A DNA stretch of 6,542 nucleotides from contig JAKJEP010000196.1 in NCBI GenBank assembly GCA_022705365.1, positions 1 through 6,542 of the forward strand. Direction: 5' to 3'. Positions 5,586 through 6,542 of the stretch are shown here, piece after piece. Position 1 is the first letter of the stretch. Each line of letters begins with the position of its first letter. The notes under the pieces were generated by a model, which saw only the letters and a list, made by a program, of their open reading frames with translations, made no database searches and was not told the origin of the DNA. The translations under genes were made by a program, and so were the position numbers. Origin of the DNA: Planctomycetota bacterium. GTDB lineage: Bacteria; Planctomycetota; Phycisphaerae; Sedimentisphaerales; SM23-30.

Positions 5586-6542
5586 ATGAAAGAGTTCAAA
5601 CCTTTGATGGCCTTATGCCCGATGGGCAAATTTGTGTTCAGCAATGAGGATGCTGTCCACTATAAGAAACAGATTCAGAAGAAGCTTACCCAATGGGGGG
5701 TTCGGTATATCGATCTGGAAGGGGTGCTGAAAGACGGTTTAGTGAAGGATCAAAGCCATGTGGACACGGTGGTGGAACATTTCCAGAAAGCCGGGGCGGA
5801 TTGTCTGTTTTTGCCGCATTGCAATTTCGGCACCGAAGGTGCGGTGGGCATGATCGCCAAGAAGCTGGGGATTCCGACGCTGCTGTGGGGGCCGCGGGAT
5901 GAAGCGCCGCTGCCGGATGGGACCCGCCTGCGGGATAGCCTGTGCGGTCTGCTGGCCTCCAGCAAGGTGCTGCATAAGCTGGGAGTGCCTTTTACCTATA
6001 TCGAAAATTGCCGGATTGACGATGCCCCCTTCCGCAAAGGGGTGGATACCTTTGTGCGGGCGGTCAGTATCGCCGATACCTTTCGCAAAGGTATCCGGAT
6101 CGGTTTTATCGGCCATCGCGTCGATTTTTTCTGGACCACCATCATCAATGAAAGCGAACTGCTGGAGCGTTTCAAGGTGGAAATCCTGCCGCTGGACCTG
6201 GCGAGGTTTATCGAGGCGGTGAAAGACCGGGCCGTCAAAGGGCGCAAAGGTTATGAAAAAGAAGTAAAAAAAATTCGCCGGAATTGTCTCATCGAGGACT
6301 TAGAGGATTCCCATATCGTAAGTATCCTGGCTGTTCGGGATCAGTTGCTGAGGCTGGGGGAGGAGCACGGGCTGGAAGGTTTTGCCTTTTTGTCATTCAC
6401 GGCCCTGCTGGATGCCATCGAGGCGTATTCGATGTATGCCGAAATGGAAGTCAGTGAACAGTATGCGATGGGGCATGAATGTGATATCCACGGGCTGTTG
6501 AGTGATGTTCTGCTGCGGCGGGCCAATTTCAATCAGTCACCG
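5586..6542 (+). CDS. L-fucose/L-arabinose isomerase-like protein (COG2407 type), 3' end outside window
   Basis: 319 codons are open to the window edge; relatives are about 470-500 residues, so roughly the last third is missing. It is a predicted cytosolic protein of the FucI/AraA-like fold, whose characterised members use a divalent metal to interconvert aldoses and ketoses. Seen: an N-terminal Rossmann-like domain with LPHCNFGTEGAVG (76-88), LLWGPRDEAPLPDG (99-112), RLRDSLCGLLASSKVL (114-129), VPFTYIENCRIDD (134-146) and IGFIGHRVDFFWTTIINE (172-189); then AMGHECDIHGLLSDVLL (294-310), which resembles the family's acidic metal-binding loop (candidate Glu298 and Asp300). ATG 5586 has AGGA 6 nt upstream. 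The protein starts directly at the conserved N-terminal strand. It is transcribed divergently from the repressor-permease operon behind a matching operator, so it likely serves the same pathway. Many COG2407 members have no known substrate, so fucose or arabinose should not be assumed. Confidence 0.9.
   Translation, partial: MKEFKPLMALCPMGKFVFSNEDAVHYKKQIQKKLTQWGVRYIDLEGVLKDGLVKDQSHVDTVVEHFQKAGADCLFLPHCNFGTEGAVGMIAKKLGIPTLLWGPRDEAPLPDGTRLRDSLCGLLASSKVLHKLGVPFTYIENCRIDDAPFRKGVDTFVRAVSIADTFRKGIRIGFIGHRVDFFWTTIINESELLERFKVEILPLDLARFIEAVKDRAVKGRKGYEKEVKKIRRNCLIEDLEDSHIVSILAVRDQLLRLGEEHGLEGFAFLSFTALLDAIEAYSMYAEMEVSEQYAMGHECDIHGLLSDVLLRRANFNQSP

Noticed and set aside
1..6542. CRISPR array, tRNA/rRNA, insertion sequence or phage genes
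   Set aside because: No regularly spaced repeats, no RNA gene signatures, no transposase or integrase motifs and no terminal inverted repeats were seen on either strand.

Overview
The window holds a compact sugar-related locus arranged as two divergent transcription units around a 713-bp AT-rich intergenic region (4873-5585). The genes are GC-rich and tightly packed. The mix of a LacI-type regulator, two uroporphyrinogen-decarboxylase-superfamily (URO-D/MtaA-like) proteins, a sugar-porter MFS transporter and a COG2407-type sugar isomerase resembles carbohydrate loci of anaerobic Lentisphaerota, Planctomycetota or Verrucomicrobiota, or of some Firmicutes. No marker gene fixes the taxon, so this is a low-confidence guess.

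Leftward unit (minus strand, 4990 down to 1): a sigma70-type promoter, then a LacI-family repressor (3799-4872), URO-D-like protein A (2467-3714), URO-D-like protein B (1383-2474) and a sugar-porter MFS permease (1-1362, last residues cut by the window edge). Protein A overlaps B by 8 nt, and B is 20 nt from the permease. An imperfect hairpin lies in the 84-nt gap after the repressor gene. Rightward unit (plus strand): a promoter at 5479-5507 and an L-fucose/L-arabinose-isomerase-like protein (5586 to the window end, C-terminus missing).

The clearest new signal is regulatory. The two divergent promoters carry almost the same 17-bp operator (15/17 identical, consensus ATGWTAACGGTWACATT), in the same orientation relative to transcription and exactly 6 bp downstream of each -10 box. 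Each promoter has a TTGAC(A/T) -35 and a 17-bp spacer. This fits a LacI-family repressor that controls itself, the transport and URO-D genes, and the divergent isomerase. A weaker third copy lies near the middle of the intergenic region and could support looping. The rest of that region holds a G-quadruplex-prone block, a perfect 16-bp AT-rich palindrome and a dyad just upstream of the isomerase promoter, but no convincing gene.

Working model (inference): a sugar or sugar derivative enters through the MFS permease, is processed by the URO-D-like pair and/or the isomerase, and the substrate or a product relieves repression. URO-D-superfamily proteins include cobamide methyltransferases, so an O-methylated or otherwise substituted sugar is a plausible but unproven substrate. 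Protein A appears to have His in place of the usual third zinc-ligand Cys, protein B lacks an obvious third ligand, and the permease has lost several polar sugar-binding positions known from XylE. All three suggest non-standard chemistry or substrate.
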